A stretch of DNA of 64,000 nt from assembly GCF_002843305.1 (NCBI RefSeq), contig NZ_PGSG01000106.1, forward strand, positions 47,068 to 111,067. Direction: 5' to 3'. The DNA is from Streptomyces barkulensis (GTDB taxonomy: Bacteria; Actinomycetota; Actinomycetes; Streptomycetales; Streptomycetaceae). Positions 42,559 through 50,572 of this stretch are shown here, piece after piece (positions within the stretch are counted from its first letter, which is position 1; every line of letters starts with the position of its first letter). Made by a program: the position numbers and the translations under genes. The notes under the pieces were generated by a model that searched no databases, had not been told where the DNA came from, and saw only the letters and a list, made by a program, of their open reading frames with translations.

Positions 42559-44073
42559 TCAGAGGCGGTTCCAGGCCTCGACGAGCTGTTCCCGGGTGTG
42601 CCGGCCGGGCAGGCCGGTCATGACCCATGCGAGCGCCTCGTAGAGGACGAGGGTGCCGTCGGCCGGGGCCTCGCTCTTCGCCAGGGTCTTCTGCAGCCGG
42701 TACAGGTGTGTGAAGGCCTGTTTCGTGTCACGGCGCAGCAGCAGCGTCCTGATCTGTCCGGCCGCCTTCACCGCGGCGGCGTCGGCCTCGCCCTCCGGAA
42801 CCCGGTCCGGCTCGGCGAGTGCGGCGTGTGCCGCCAGGAAACGCTCGGCGGTCTCCACCTGCTGGGGTTTGACGGGGAGGGAGTCCTGGGCGGCGGCGGC
42901 CGTCAGCAGGGTGAGTTCGAGGACGTCCTCGGGCAGGTCCTCGTACTTACCGGTGACGGAGCCGACGAGCGTGATGTCGGGGGCGCGCTCGGGTACGGGC
43001 CCCAGGTCCGGTTCGGCGAGCAGCAACCGCAGCGCGAGCAGATCGGACTCGATGGCCGAGGACGGTGCCACGACGCTGAGTTCGCCCCGGCGCGCCGCCG
43101 GGTCCAGGGCGGCGAGAAGCGCGGTGCCGCTCACCGGGACGGGGCCGCCGGCGGGCGCGGCCGTACGGCGTTCCCGGTCCCAGTGGATCTTGTCCGGGCC
43201 GTTGGCCGTGAGGGCCGCCACGACGAAGGATCCCGTCCCGAAGTCCGTGTACTCGCAGGCCAGGCCGCGGCCGGCGAGGATGCGGAAGTACTCGGTCTGC
43301 GCCGCGGTGAAGTCGAGCCCGTCGGTGGGTCCGGTGCGGACGGCCTGTCCGGTCTTCACCACCGGAGGCGTCAGCCACGTCTCCGGACTGCCGTCGTGAC
43401 CGGCCGGTGCCAGTGCGAAGCGCACGGGGAGACCGATCTCCCGGCCGAAGGCCAGGTCCGCCGCGTCATGGCCCGGGTTGACCAGGACGGCGCCGGTGCC
43501 GAACTCCGGCTTGACCCAGTCGGCCGTCCAGACCGGCAGCAGGTCGCCGGTGAGCGGGTGGCGGCAGTACCGGCCGGTGAAGGCGGCGCCGCGCCCGGCG
43601 GGGAGCCCGGGGCTCAGCGGGTGGCCCGGGTGCACGGCGACGGCGCACGCGGCGGGGCTGGGGGACCAGTCGGTGGTGAAGACGCTGAGTGTGACGTCCG
43701 TCCGCTCCTCCTCCGGCGGGAATGTCAGCAGCACGCCCGGGGTGCGGCGGGTGGCCTTGCGCTGACGCGAGGCCACGGACTTCGGCCAGGCGCCGTCCTG
43801 CTCCGTTCCGACCCGCTCCCGCGCCGCGCGGGTGGGCACGTACCGGATCTCTCCTCCGGCCTGCGGCTCGTCCCCGCCCACCAGGACCGCCGCGGCGGCG
43901 AGCTCGGTGAGTGCGGCGGGCACGTCGGCGCTGCCGTCGATGGTGGTGGAGTCCCGGCCTTCGATGGCGGCGAGGCGGTGGACGAACCCGGCGTGACTGC
44001 GGCAGCGCAGGGACACCGGGTCCGCCTGGGGGTCCGTCAGGGGGGCCGTGAGGGGCAGTACGAAGTGGTTCAC
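42559..44073 (-). CDS. Stand-alone leucyl-tRNA-synthetase editing-domain-like protein
   Basis: 504 residues related to class I tRNA ligases, but with no HIGH or KMSKS motif. Residues about 130-215 align with the LeuRS CP1 editing domain: LSVFTTDWSPSPAACAVAVHPGHPL, FTGRYCRHPLTGDLLPVWTADWV and FGTGAVLVNPGHDAADLAFGREIGLPV, where HDAAD keeps the conserved editing Asp. The Thr-rich loop TTRPDT is changed to TTDWSPS. The rest (ACEYTDFGTGSFVVAALTANGPDKIHWDRERR onward) resembles LeuRS body and C-terminal helices. Start at GTG 44073, with GGAGAG four bases upstream, is preferred to ATG 44100. Probable trans-editing or decoy protein; aminoacylation is unlikely. Last gene of the leftward cluster arm. 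Confidence 0.75.
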   Translation of the reverse strand: MNHFVLPLTAPLTDPQADPVSLRCRSHAGFVHRLAAIEGRDSTTIDGSADVPAALTELAAAAVLVGGDEPQAGGEIRYVPTRAARERVGTEQDGAWPKSVASRQRKATRRTPGVLLTFPPEEERTDVTLSVFTTDWSPSPAACAVAVHPGHPLSPGLPAGRGAAFTGRYCRHPLTGDLLPVWTADWVKPEFGTGAVLVNPGHDAADLAFGREIGLPVRFALAPAGHDGSPETWLTPPVVKTGQAVRTGPTDGLDFTAAQTEYFRILAGRGLACEYTDFGTGSFVVAALTANGPDKIHWDRERRTAAPAGGPVPVSGTALLAALDPAARRGELSVVAPSSAIESDLLALRLLLAEPDLGPVPERAPDITLVGSVTGKYEDLPEDVLELTLLTAAAAQDSLPVKPQQVETAERFLAAHAALAEPDRVPEGEADAAAVKAAGQIRTLLLRRDTKQAFTHLYRLQKTLAKSEAPADGTLVLYEALAWVMTGLPGRHTREQLVEAWNRL

Positions 44074-44234
44074 ACGTCTCTCCAGTGCGACGTCGGGCAT
44101 GAGGTCCCGCCCGGAGGCCGGGCGCGGCGGTCGGGTGGGCGGTCCCGGCCCTGCGCGGGCCGGCCGTGCCGCTCGGTTCGGGTGTCCGGGGACGCGGCCG
44201 GGCCGCTGGGTCGTTTCCGCGTGGGGCTCTCCGG

Positions 44235-45008
44235 CTACAGGGTGCGCACAAGACCCCCGTCGCAGCGCACCGCCGTACCGGTGACGTACGACGCCGGCGC
44301 GCCGCAGAGGAACGCGGCGACCGCGGCGAACTCCGAGGGCCGGCCGTACCGGCCGGCGGGGATCGCGGCGGCCGACTCGCGGGCCACCTCGGCGACGGTG
44401 CGGCCTGAGCGCTCGGCGTTCGCGGCGTCGACCGCGGTGGTGCGGTCGGTGCTGATACGGCCGGGCAGCAGGAGGTTGACTGTGACCCCCTCCGCGGCGA
44501 CCTCGGCCGCCAGCGACTTGAGGTAGGCGGCCAGTGCGGCTCTGCCGAGGTTCGACAGTGCCAGGTTCGGCAGGGGCGCGACGATCCCGCTGGAGCCCAC
44601 CGCCAGAATGCGGCCCCAGCCCCGTTCGCGCATCGCGGGCAGTGCCAGCGCGACCAGCTCGATGTGGCGGCGCACCGTCGCGTCGAGCGCGTCGTCGACG
44701 TCGTCGGCGCTGATGCCGGTCGCCGGAGCGGGTCTCGGGCCGGGCCCGTTGAGCACCAGTACGTCCGGTGGGCCGAACGCCGCCACCGTCGACTCGTACA
44801 GCTTCCGCGGGCCGTCCTCGGTGAGGAGATCCGCCTCCACGCCGACGGCGCTCGGTAACTCCCCGGCGATCTCCTTCGCCCGGTGTCCCCGCCGGCCGCA
44901 GACCACGGTGTCGGCTCCTTCCTCTGCCAGTTTCCGGGCGATGGCCTCGCCCAGGCCTCCCGTGGAGGAGCAGACGAGGGCCGTGCGGCCGGAAAGTCCG
45001 AGATCCAT
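44235..45008 (-). CDS. SDR family oxidoreductase lacking the canonical Tyr
   Basis: 257 residues. MDLGLSGRTALVCSSTGGLGEAIARKLAEEG gives the TGxxxGxG-like NAD(P) loop, VLVLNGPGPRP the NNAG-like strand, and VGSSGIVAPLPNLALSNLGRAALAAYLKSLA the active-site helix. The catalytic YxxxK is replaced by a LSNLGR stretch, as in a known subgroup of classical SDRs whose chemistry is unclear. ATG preceded by AGGAGA. Lies between the EamA exporter and the LeuRS-like gene in the leftward cluster arm; a reductase or isomerase step in the product pathway is inferred. Confidence 0.88.
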   Translation of the reverse strand: MDLGLSGRTALVCSSTGGLGEAIARKLAEEGADTVVCGRRGHRAKEIAGELPSAVGVEADLLTEDGPRKLYESTVAAFGPPDVLVLNGPGPRPAPATGISADDVDDALDATVRRHIELVALALPAMRERGWGRILAVGSSGIVAPLPNLALSNLGRAALAAYLKSLAAEVAAEGVTVNLLLPGRISTDRTTAVDAANAERSGRTVAEVARESAAAIPAGRYGRPSEFAAVAAFLCGAPASYVTGTAVRCDGGLVRTL

Positions 45009-45082
45009 GGCGGTCTCCTGAAGGGCTGGTTCGTCGGGTCGTCCGGTTGGTGGGGGCTCGGGGCTGTCGGCGTGCAGGCCGC

Positions 45083-46045
45083 TCAGCGTCCTTGGGCGGG
45101 CACCGGCTCGGGGTCGGCGCGACGGCGTGGCGGCCTGGCTCCGAGGGTGGCGAAGAGCGCTCCGCCCAGCATGATCAGCGTGCCGACGAGCTGCAGGCCG
45201 GTGAACGACTCTCCGAGGAACACGGTCGAGAAGAACGCCCCGAAGACCGGAACGGTGAACATCATGATGGTCGCCGCGGACGGACTCACGCTGCGCAGTC
45301 CTCTGTAGTAGAACAGGTAGGCGATCGCGGTCGGCCCGACCGCGAGGAAGACCACGTTCGCCCACACCGGTCCCGGGACCGCCTGCCAGGAGACGTCTCC
45401 GGCCTCCGGCACGGCGAGCAGGACGAGTCCCAGGCCGCCGGCGCCGGTGCTCCAGGCGGTCGCCCGCAGCGGGTCCACTCCGGCCAGGAGCGACTTCGAC
45501 AGGATGCTGTAGGCCGCCCAGCACGCGGCCCCCGCGACGAAGACGAGGTCGCCGGTCAGCCGGCTGGAACCGGTGGCGTCCCCGCCGATGCCGATGAAGA
45601 AGACCAGCGCGCCGGACGCGCCGACGGCCAGCCCCGTTATTCGCACCCAGGACGCCTTCTCCCGGCCCAGCAGGACCAGTGCGGCGGTGGTGAGGATCGG
45701 GCTCAGCACGGGCACGATGATGCTGCCGTCGAGCGAGGGGGCCAGGGACAGCCCCCAGAAGAAGAAGACGTTGTAGGCCAGGACGCCGAGCAGACCGGCC
45801 AGGCCCGCGCGCACGGCGGCGGCGCGTCCGATGGGCGCCGACCGGGTGCGCAGAAACGCGGCCAGCAGGATCAGCAGCAGGCCGCCGCCGCCGAACCGGA
45901 GGGCGGCCGCGACCTCGTGGGGCATCGCGCCGACCACCACCTTGGAGCTGGCGAAGGCGCTCCCGAACATGACCATGGTGACGAGGAGATTGAGGTACGG
46001 GGCGGCGCCGGGGCCCGCCGCGGCGGGCGGCTGGTCGGTTGTCAT
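45083..46045 (-). CDS. EamA/DMT family exporter
   Basis: 320 residues with ten hydrophobic segments in two five-helix EamA repeats (NLLVTMVMFGSAFASSKVVVGAMP; GDLVFVAGAACWAAYSILSKSLL; FFSTVFLGESFTGLQLVGTLIMLGGALFAT). DMT transporters usually export amino acids or small metabolites. ATG 46045 has GGAG ten bases upstream; ATG 46063 is an alternative six codons longer. In the leftward arm of the cluster, 74 bases before the SDR gene. Likely exports the cluster product. Confidence 0.88.
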   Translation of the reverse strand: MTTDQPPAAAGPGAAPYLNLLVTMVMFGSAFASSKVVVGAMPHEVAAALRFGGGGLLLILLAAFLRTRSAPIGRAAAVRAGLAGLLGVLAYNVFFFWGLSLAPSLDGSIIVPVLSPILTTAALVLLGREKASWVRITGLAVGASGALVFFIGIGGDATGSSRLTGDLVFVAGAACWAAYSILSKSLLAGVDPLRATAWSTGAGGLGLVLLAVPEAGDVSWQAVPGPVWANVVFLAVGPTAIAYLFYYRGLRSVSPSAATIMMFTVPVFGAFFSTVFLGESFTGLQLVGTLIMLGGALFATLGARPPRRRADPEPVPAQGR

Positions 46046-46256
46046 CTGCGTCGCCGCTCCCATCCCTCGTGCCGGCTGTCTTCCATGGCCCCGGACCTTA
46101 CCGCCGCATGATCGGTCCGGCATCGTTTTCGGTCTGTTCACGCCAGGAGGCTCGGCCCCGTCCGGAACCGGCGGCCCCGGCAGCCGGACACGCCGCACGC
46201 CGGTACGGGCCGCATGCCCGGCGGGGGCGGCGGTCGGGTCCCTTTCGGGACAGGTC

Positions 46257-47732
46257 TCAGCGGCCGCCGACCCGGTCGAGGGTCTCCTCGCCCTCGGGGT
46301 CGCGCCGCACCCTGATGATCTTCTTGTGCGGGTCGCTGTCCATGACCAGGGGCAGGACTCCCGACTGCGTCCCACGCTCCGCGAACGGCGACCACAGCGG
46401 GCCGTCGTGGAGGGCCCGCAGGTCGGTCAGGCTCAGTCCGCTGACCCGTTCCAGGCGGGCGGCCAGCGCGGCGTTCTCCTCCTTGCCGGCCAGCAGCGCG
46501 CGTATCCGCTCCTCCTCCGGGAGGAGTTCGGCGTACTCGCAGGCGAGGTAGTGCCGCAGGTTCGCCGCGCCGCCCGCGAAGGGCGAGTGGACCATGCAGA
46601 CCAGCTGTGCGGTGTCGACCCCGAACGCGTCCTCGCCGTACCGGGTCGCCGCCTCGCGCATCGCCTCGACACCGTCATCGGTGCGGTAGCGGTCCTCCAT
46701 CTCGCGGACGAGGTGGTCGGGGAAGTGCTTCTTGCGCATCAGTTCGAGCGCGAAGTCCAGGTACTGGGCTATGCCCTCCCGGTAGGTGCGCCGGTAGACG
46801 TGCTCGGTCCGCAGGCCGCGGAGGTGGGCCATGAGGGCGGGGTTCGTGCAGTCGGATTCGGTGAAGTTGAAGGCGATCTCGTCGAAGACGAACCCGAGGA
46901 AGTCGGTCAGCAGCCTCCAGTGCGCGCCCGAGGCGTAGCTCGTGTAGTCGTAGACCGAGAAGAACCGCAGAGCGGTGGGGATGTCCGAGGTGACCCCCCG
47001 CTCCTTGACCCGTTCGGGGTTCTCGGTGCCGTGGATCTCCTGGAAGTAGGCCTGCGCGAGCCCGTCCAGGGTCTCCAGGGTGCCCTTGAAGCCTTTCCTG
47101 CCGTCGGCCGGCTTCAGGCCGGCACCCCGCGCCAGCCGCCGGATCCACAGCGCGTAGTCGCGCTGTTCCTGCGGGGAGTCGCCGGTGATGATGAGGTCCA
47201 CGCCGTCACCGTGGCGGGCCGCGACACCGAAGGAGTCCGCCACGTTGAGGTTGCAGGCGTTGCAGAACGTGGCCCTGCCGTCGCCGTACGAGCGGTGCCC
47301 GGACATCAGCAGGTCGGTCCGGTTGAACGCGATCAGCCGGTGCGGCATGCCGCGGTCCCGTTCGAAGGGGACCACCCGGCCGCCCTCCACGAGCAGCAGC
47401 TCGACGTCCGGGTCGCCGTAGAGCCCCAGCGCCCGGTACGTGCGGTCGATGTTCAGCATCACCTGGTACGGCATGCCTCCGTGACGCATGGTCACCACAC
47501 GCAGGTTGAAGGTCTCGCCGTGGCGCTCGGCGAGGGCCAGGTGGACAGCGCGCACGAACGCCACCGCGTAGGCGCTGTCCTTGCCGCCGCCGTACGCGAC
47601 CATGACGGTGTTCTTCCGGATCTCGCCCGGTCTCGGCAGGGCGTCGTACAGCGTGGTGGCGCACTCCTCGACCGCCGGCACGTCCTGCTCCGGGAGCGCG
47701 CCCCTCAAGTTGTTCAGCACTGTCGTGCGCAT
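46257..47732 (-). CDS. PP-loop ATP-pyrophosphatase protein of unknown specificity
   Basis: 491 residues. NTVMVAYGGGKDSAYAVAFVRAV near residue 46 is a PP-loop (SGGxDS type) for substrate adenylation. ATFCNACNLNVADSF near 160 resembles a CxxC zinc site, and DLIITGDSPQEQRDYALWIRRLA follows. The C-terminal half is helical (AHLRGLRTEHVYRRTYREGIAQYLDFALELMRKKHFP). I do not recognise a named family; relatives of the fold activate carbonyl or carboxyl groups for amidation or thiolation. ATG 47732 has GAGAGGG six bases upstream. First gene of the leftward cluster arm. Confidence 0.8.
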   Translation of the reverse strand: MRTTVLNNLRGALPEQDVPAVEECATTLYDALPRPGEIRKNTVMVAYGGGKDSAYAVAFVRAVHLALAERHGETFNLRVVTMRHGGMPYQVMLNIDRTYRALGLYGDPDVELLLVEGGRVVPFERDRGMPHRLIAFNRTDLLMSGHRSYGDGRATFCNACNLNVADSFGVAARHGDGVDLIITGDSPQEQRDYALWIRRLARGAGLKPADGRKGFKGTLETLDGLAQAYFQEIHGTENPERVKERGVTSDIPTALRFFSVYDYTSYASGAHWRLLTDFLGFVFDEIAFNFTESDCTNPALMAHLRGLRTEHVYRRTYREGIAQYLDFALELMRKKHFPDHLVREMEDRYRTDDGVEAMREAATRYGEDAFGVDTAQLVCMVHSPFAGGAANLRHYLACEYAELLPEEERIRALLAGKEENAALAARLERVSGLSLTDLRALHDGPLWSPFAERGTQSGVLPLVMDSDPHKKIIRVRRDPEGEETLDRVGGR

Positions 47733-48607
47733 CAACATCCCTCTCCGGCTGCGTGGTCCGGGTGAAGCAGCCAACATCAGTCATGAGCCCGGCCCGGTGC
47801 CCGGGTCCTCCCGGCGGTGGGCGGCCGGGGCCGTACGGCCCCGGCCGCACGCCCGTCGCCCCGCCCGCCGTCCCCGCCCTCCTGCGATCCGGCGGCGGGA
47901 CGTCTTCCGGACACGGCGGGACGAATTCGACGAGTGCCGGACGTGAACAATTTCCAAAGCGTTTTCCGCGCGCGGTTCGCCTCGTATTCGAACGGACTTC
48001 ACCTGCGCCCGGGAGCAAACTGCGAGAGGCCCGGGGTGCCCGGGCGGAAAGGTTCGCGAACCCCGGGAGCCGGCGTCCGCGAAAAGGCCGCCCGACGGTA
48101 GTCACTGGCGGATCCCGGATCATCTCAACAGCACCGGAAAGCGAATGTCAACGCCATGAACAGAAGCGCGCCAAACACTGGATGATCTCGGCTGAAAACT
48201 TTCGACCCCACCACCGTTGTCACCATTTTGGTGATGGCTCGCCCCTTTTACACCCCGCATGTGCCGACCGAATACTGAGACGGCACCTTTTGCGGACCGG
48301 CCACGCTCTCCTAACATCCGGACACGGCGGCGGCGACCGACGCCATCTGCCTCGACAGGCAATGTTCTTGAGCACACAGGGCCGATGCACGGCGGCCATA
48401 ACCGGCTCGAGCGTCCGGGCCGGCCTTCGCCCGTATTGAAGCTCGAACCCCGCAAGGGGTGCGCTGAAGCTGTTCCTTTGACCGGCCGCGCATCAACGGT
48501 ATTCGCGCTGCGCCGGCTCCCTGAGAATTCTGGCGCTGCCGGACGTTCAGTTTGCGCGGCCCATGACCGAGGTCCGTACCCAGACTGCCGAGTTTCGGAG
48601 GACAGAC
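47733..48607. promoter_or_regulatory. 875-bp divergent promoter region of the biosynthetic cluster
   Basis: No supported gene; local composition is markedly AT-richer (for example 47940-48000 and 48110-48290). Contains a small inverted repeat TCACC-ATTTT-GGTGA at 48220-48234 and several promoter-like AT patches on both strands. It separates the two arms of the cluster. A small ORF of 166 residues on the minus strand (48120-48620) has no convincing protein features. Confidence 0.5.
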
Positions 48608-49636
48608 ATGACTCCAGCACATGCCCCGCTGTTCCGGCTGGGACAGACGGAGATCCTTGACGCCACGCTGCGCGACGGCTCCTACGCGGTCGACTTCCAA
48701 CTCGAGGAGAAGTTCGTCTCGGAGCTCCTCGGCCGGCTCGACGAGACGCCTGTCCGGAAGGTCGAGATCGGCCATGGACTGGGGTACGAGGCGGAGCGCT
48801 CCGGCACCAGGGCGTGCAGCATCGACCTCGAGCGCTGGTGCGAGCTCGCCCGGTCGGAACTGAGGCGGACAGCGTGGGGGATGTTCGCCCAGCCCGGCTT
48901 CAGCCGGCTGTCCACACTCTCCCGGCTCTGCGACGAGGGCATGTCCTTCGTCCGTATCGGTGTGGAGCCCGAACACGTCCAGGACCACCTCGACTACATC
49001 GAGCGCGCCACCGAGATCTGCGGCGAGGTCTACCTCAACCTGATGAAGACGAGCGGCACGCCCGCCGAGGAGCTGCCCGGCCTGCTCCGCGACGTGACGC
49101 CCGCCATCGCCGGCGTGTACGTCGTGGACTCGTACGGCTCCATGGTCCCCGGCGACATACGGCGCTATGTGACCGCGGTGAAGGGCTCGTTCCCGGTCGT
49201 CGGGTTCCACGGCCACGACAACCTGGGCATGGCCAACGCGAACAGCATCGCCGCCTTCGAGGCGGGGGCCACGATCGTCGACGGATGCCTGGACGGCATC
49301 GGCCGCGGCGCCGGGAACGCGCAGACCGAGTCACTCGCCGGAATCATCAGCATGCTCGGCGAGGACCGCTTCGACTACAAGGCGCTGGCGAAACTCGCGG
49401 ACTTCTGCCGGACCACCCTGGACCCCCTCCCCGAGGACCGGAACATGCAGGTGCTCGGCGGAGTGATCGGCATGCACTCCGGGTTCTTCCCGCTCATCGA
49501 GCGGCTGTGCGACGAACTCACCGTCGACCCCGCCTCCCTGATGGAGACCGCGGTGGAGCTGGCCCCCCGGAGCGCCGGCAAGAGCGACATCCAGGCCGCC
49601 GCGCGGCGACTCGCCCCGCACGCCGCGGCGATCTGA
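48608..49636 (+). CDS. DRE-TIM aldolase (4-hydroxy-2-oxovalerate aldolase-like)
   Basis: 342-residue HMGL/DmpG-type barrel. ILDATLRDGSYAVDF near residue 15 supplies the catalytic Arg and metal Asp, and VVGFHGHDNLGMANANSIAAFEAGA near 200 the metal HxH. DGCLDGIGRGAGNAQTESLAGI and the C-terminal helical domain fit 4-hydroxy-2-oxovalerate aldolases more than isopropylmalate synthases. It would add or remove pyruvate-type units from an aldehyde using Mn2+. GGAGG lies seven bases before the ATG. Opens the rightward arm of the cluster; no acetaldehyde dehydrogenase partner is present, so a biosynthetic role is inferred. Confidence 0.87.
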   Translation: MTPAHAPLFRLGQTEILDATLRDGSYAVDFQLEEKFVSELLGRLDETPVRKVEIGHGLGYEAERSGTRACSIDLERWCELARSELRRTAWGMFAQPGFSRLSTLSRLCDEGMSFVRIGVEPEHVQDHLDYIERATEICGEVYLNLMKTSGTPAEELPGLLRDVTPAIAGVYVVDSYGSMVPGDIRRYVTAVKGSFPVVGFHGHDNLGMANANSIAAFEAGATIVDGCLDGIGRGAGNAQTESLAGIISMLGEDRFDYKALAKLADFCRTTLDPLPEDRNMQVLGGVIGMHSGFFPLIERLCDELTVDPASLMETAVELAPRSAGKSDIQAAARRLAPHAAAI

Positions 49637-49690
49637 GCGCACCCGACCGAAGCCGACGCGGCACACGCACACCCGACCGGAAGGAACGCA

Positions 49691-50524
49691 GTGAGGCTGG
49701 CACGCTTCAGCACGGAAAAAGGCCACCAGATCTTCGCAAGCCATCGCACCGGCTGGATCTCGCTGTCCGACATCAAGGGCTACGCGGCCCCGAGCCGCCT
49801 GGTCGACCTGCTCGACGCCTCCCGCAGGTCGGAGCTCGCCGGGCTGCTCGACTCCCTGACGGCCGAGCCGGCCGACATCCCCCTGGGGGAGGCCGCCACC
49901 GTCGTGGAGACCGGCGACATCTGGGGAGCCGGCCTCAACTACCGGGGCCACTCCAACGACCTGAACACCGACCAGCCCGCGTCCGGCCCGGGGTCGTACC
50001 TGCGGCCGGGCAACTGCCTGATCGACAACGGCGGGCCGATCGAGCTGCCGTCCCAGAGCAAGCGGGTGACGGCGGAGGCGGAGCTGGGACTGGTCATCGG
50101 CACCGAGTGCAAGAACGTACGGCGCGACGAGTGGCGCTCCGTCGTCGCCGGCTTCACGGCCGTGCTCGACATGACGGCGGAGGACGTGATCCGCGAGAAC
50201 CCGCGCTACATCCCCTGGGCCAAGGGGTTCGACACGTTCTGCAGCGTGGGCCCGCAGCTGGTGACGGCCGACGAGATCGACGACACCGCCCTCCGTTCGC
50301 TGCGGGTCTCGACCGTGCGCAACGGCGAGGTCGTCGCCTCCGCTCCGGTATCCGACATGAAGTACGACATCGGTTACCTGGTCGAGTACTTCACCGCGGG
50401 CCGCACCTTCGCCCCCGGCACCGTCATCTGCACGGGAACTCCGGGAGCCGCGGTCATCAGCCCCGGCGACTCCATCACCTCGGTCGTCGAAGGCGTCGGC
50501 ACCCTCGCCCACACCGTGAAGTGA
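49691..50524 (+). CDS. Fumarylacetoacetase-fold hydratase/hydrolase
   Basis: 277 residues. GAGLNYRGHSND, SYLRPGNCLI, then metal ligands in TAEAELGLVIGTE (ExE) and AVLDMTAEDVIREN (Asp), the Lys of AKGFDTFCSVGP and the GTPGAAVISPGD loop. All FAH-superfamily active-site residues are present. The family includes 2-oxopent-4-enoate hydratases and oxaloacetate decarboxylases; beside a 4-hydroxy-2-oxovalerate-type aldolase, a hydratase/dehydratase role on a 2-oxo-4-hydroxy acid is the simplest reading. GTG start with AAGGAA upstream, 54 bases after the aldolase. Confidence 0.88.
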   Translation: MRLARFSTEKGHQIFASHRTGWISLSDIKGYAAPSRLVDLLDASRRSELAGLLDSLTAEPADIPLGEAATVVETGDIWGAGLNYRGHSNDLNTDQPASGPGSYLRPGNCLIDNGGPIELPSQSKRVTAEAELGLVIGTECKNVRRDEWRSVVAGFTAVLDMTAEDVIRENPRYIPWAKGFDTFCSVGPQLVTADEIDDTALRSLRVSTVRNGEVVASAPVSDMKYDIGYLVEYFTAGRTFAPGTVICTGTPGAAVISPGDSITSVVEGVGTLAHTVK

Positions 50525-50572
50525 CAGGGCGGAACTCGTGCCGAGTCGCCCCAAGCGTGGAGGAGTGAAGAA

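Noticed and set aside
42559..44073. Functional leucyl-tRNA synthetase or antibiotic-resistant LeuRS copy
   Set aside because: Lacks both HIGH and KMSKS motifs and is about half the length of LeuRS.
48120..48620. 166-codon minus-strand ORF in the cluster intergenic region
   Set aside because: No ribosome binding site of note, Ser/Arg-rich random composition, and it overlaps the aldolase leader.
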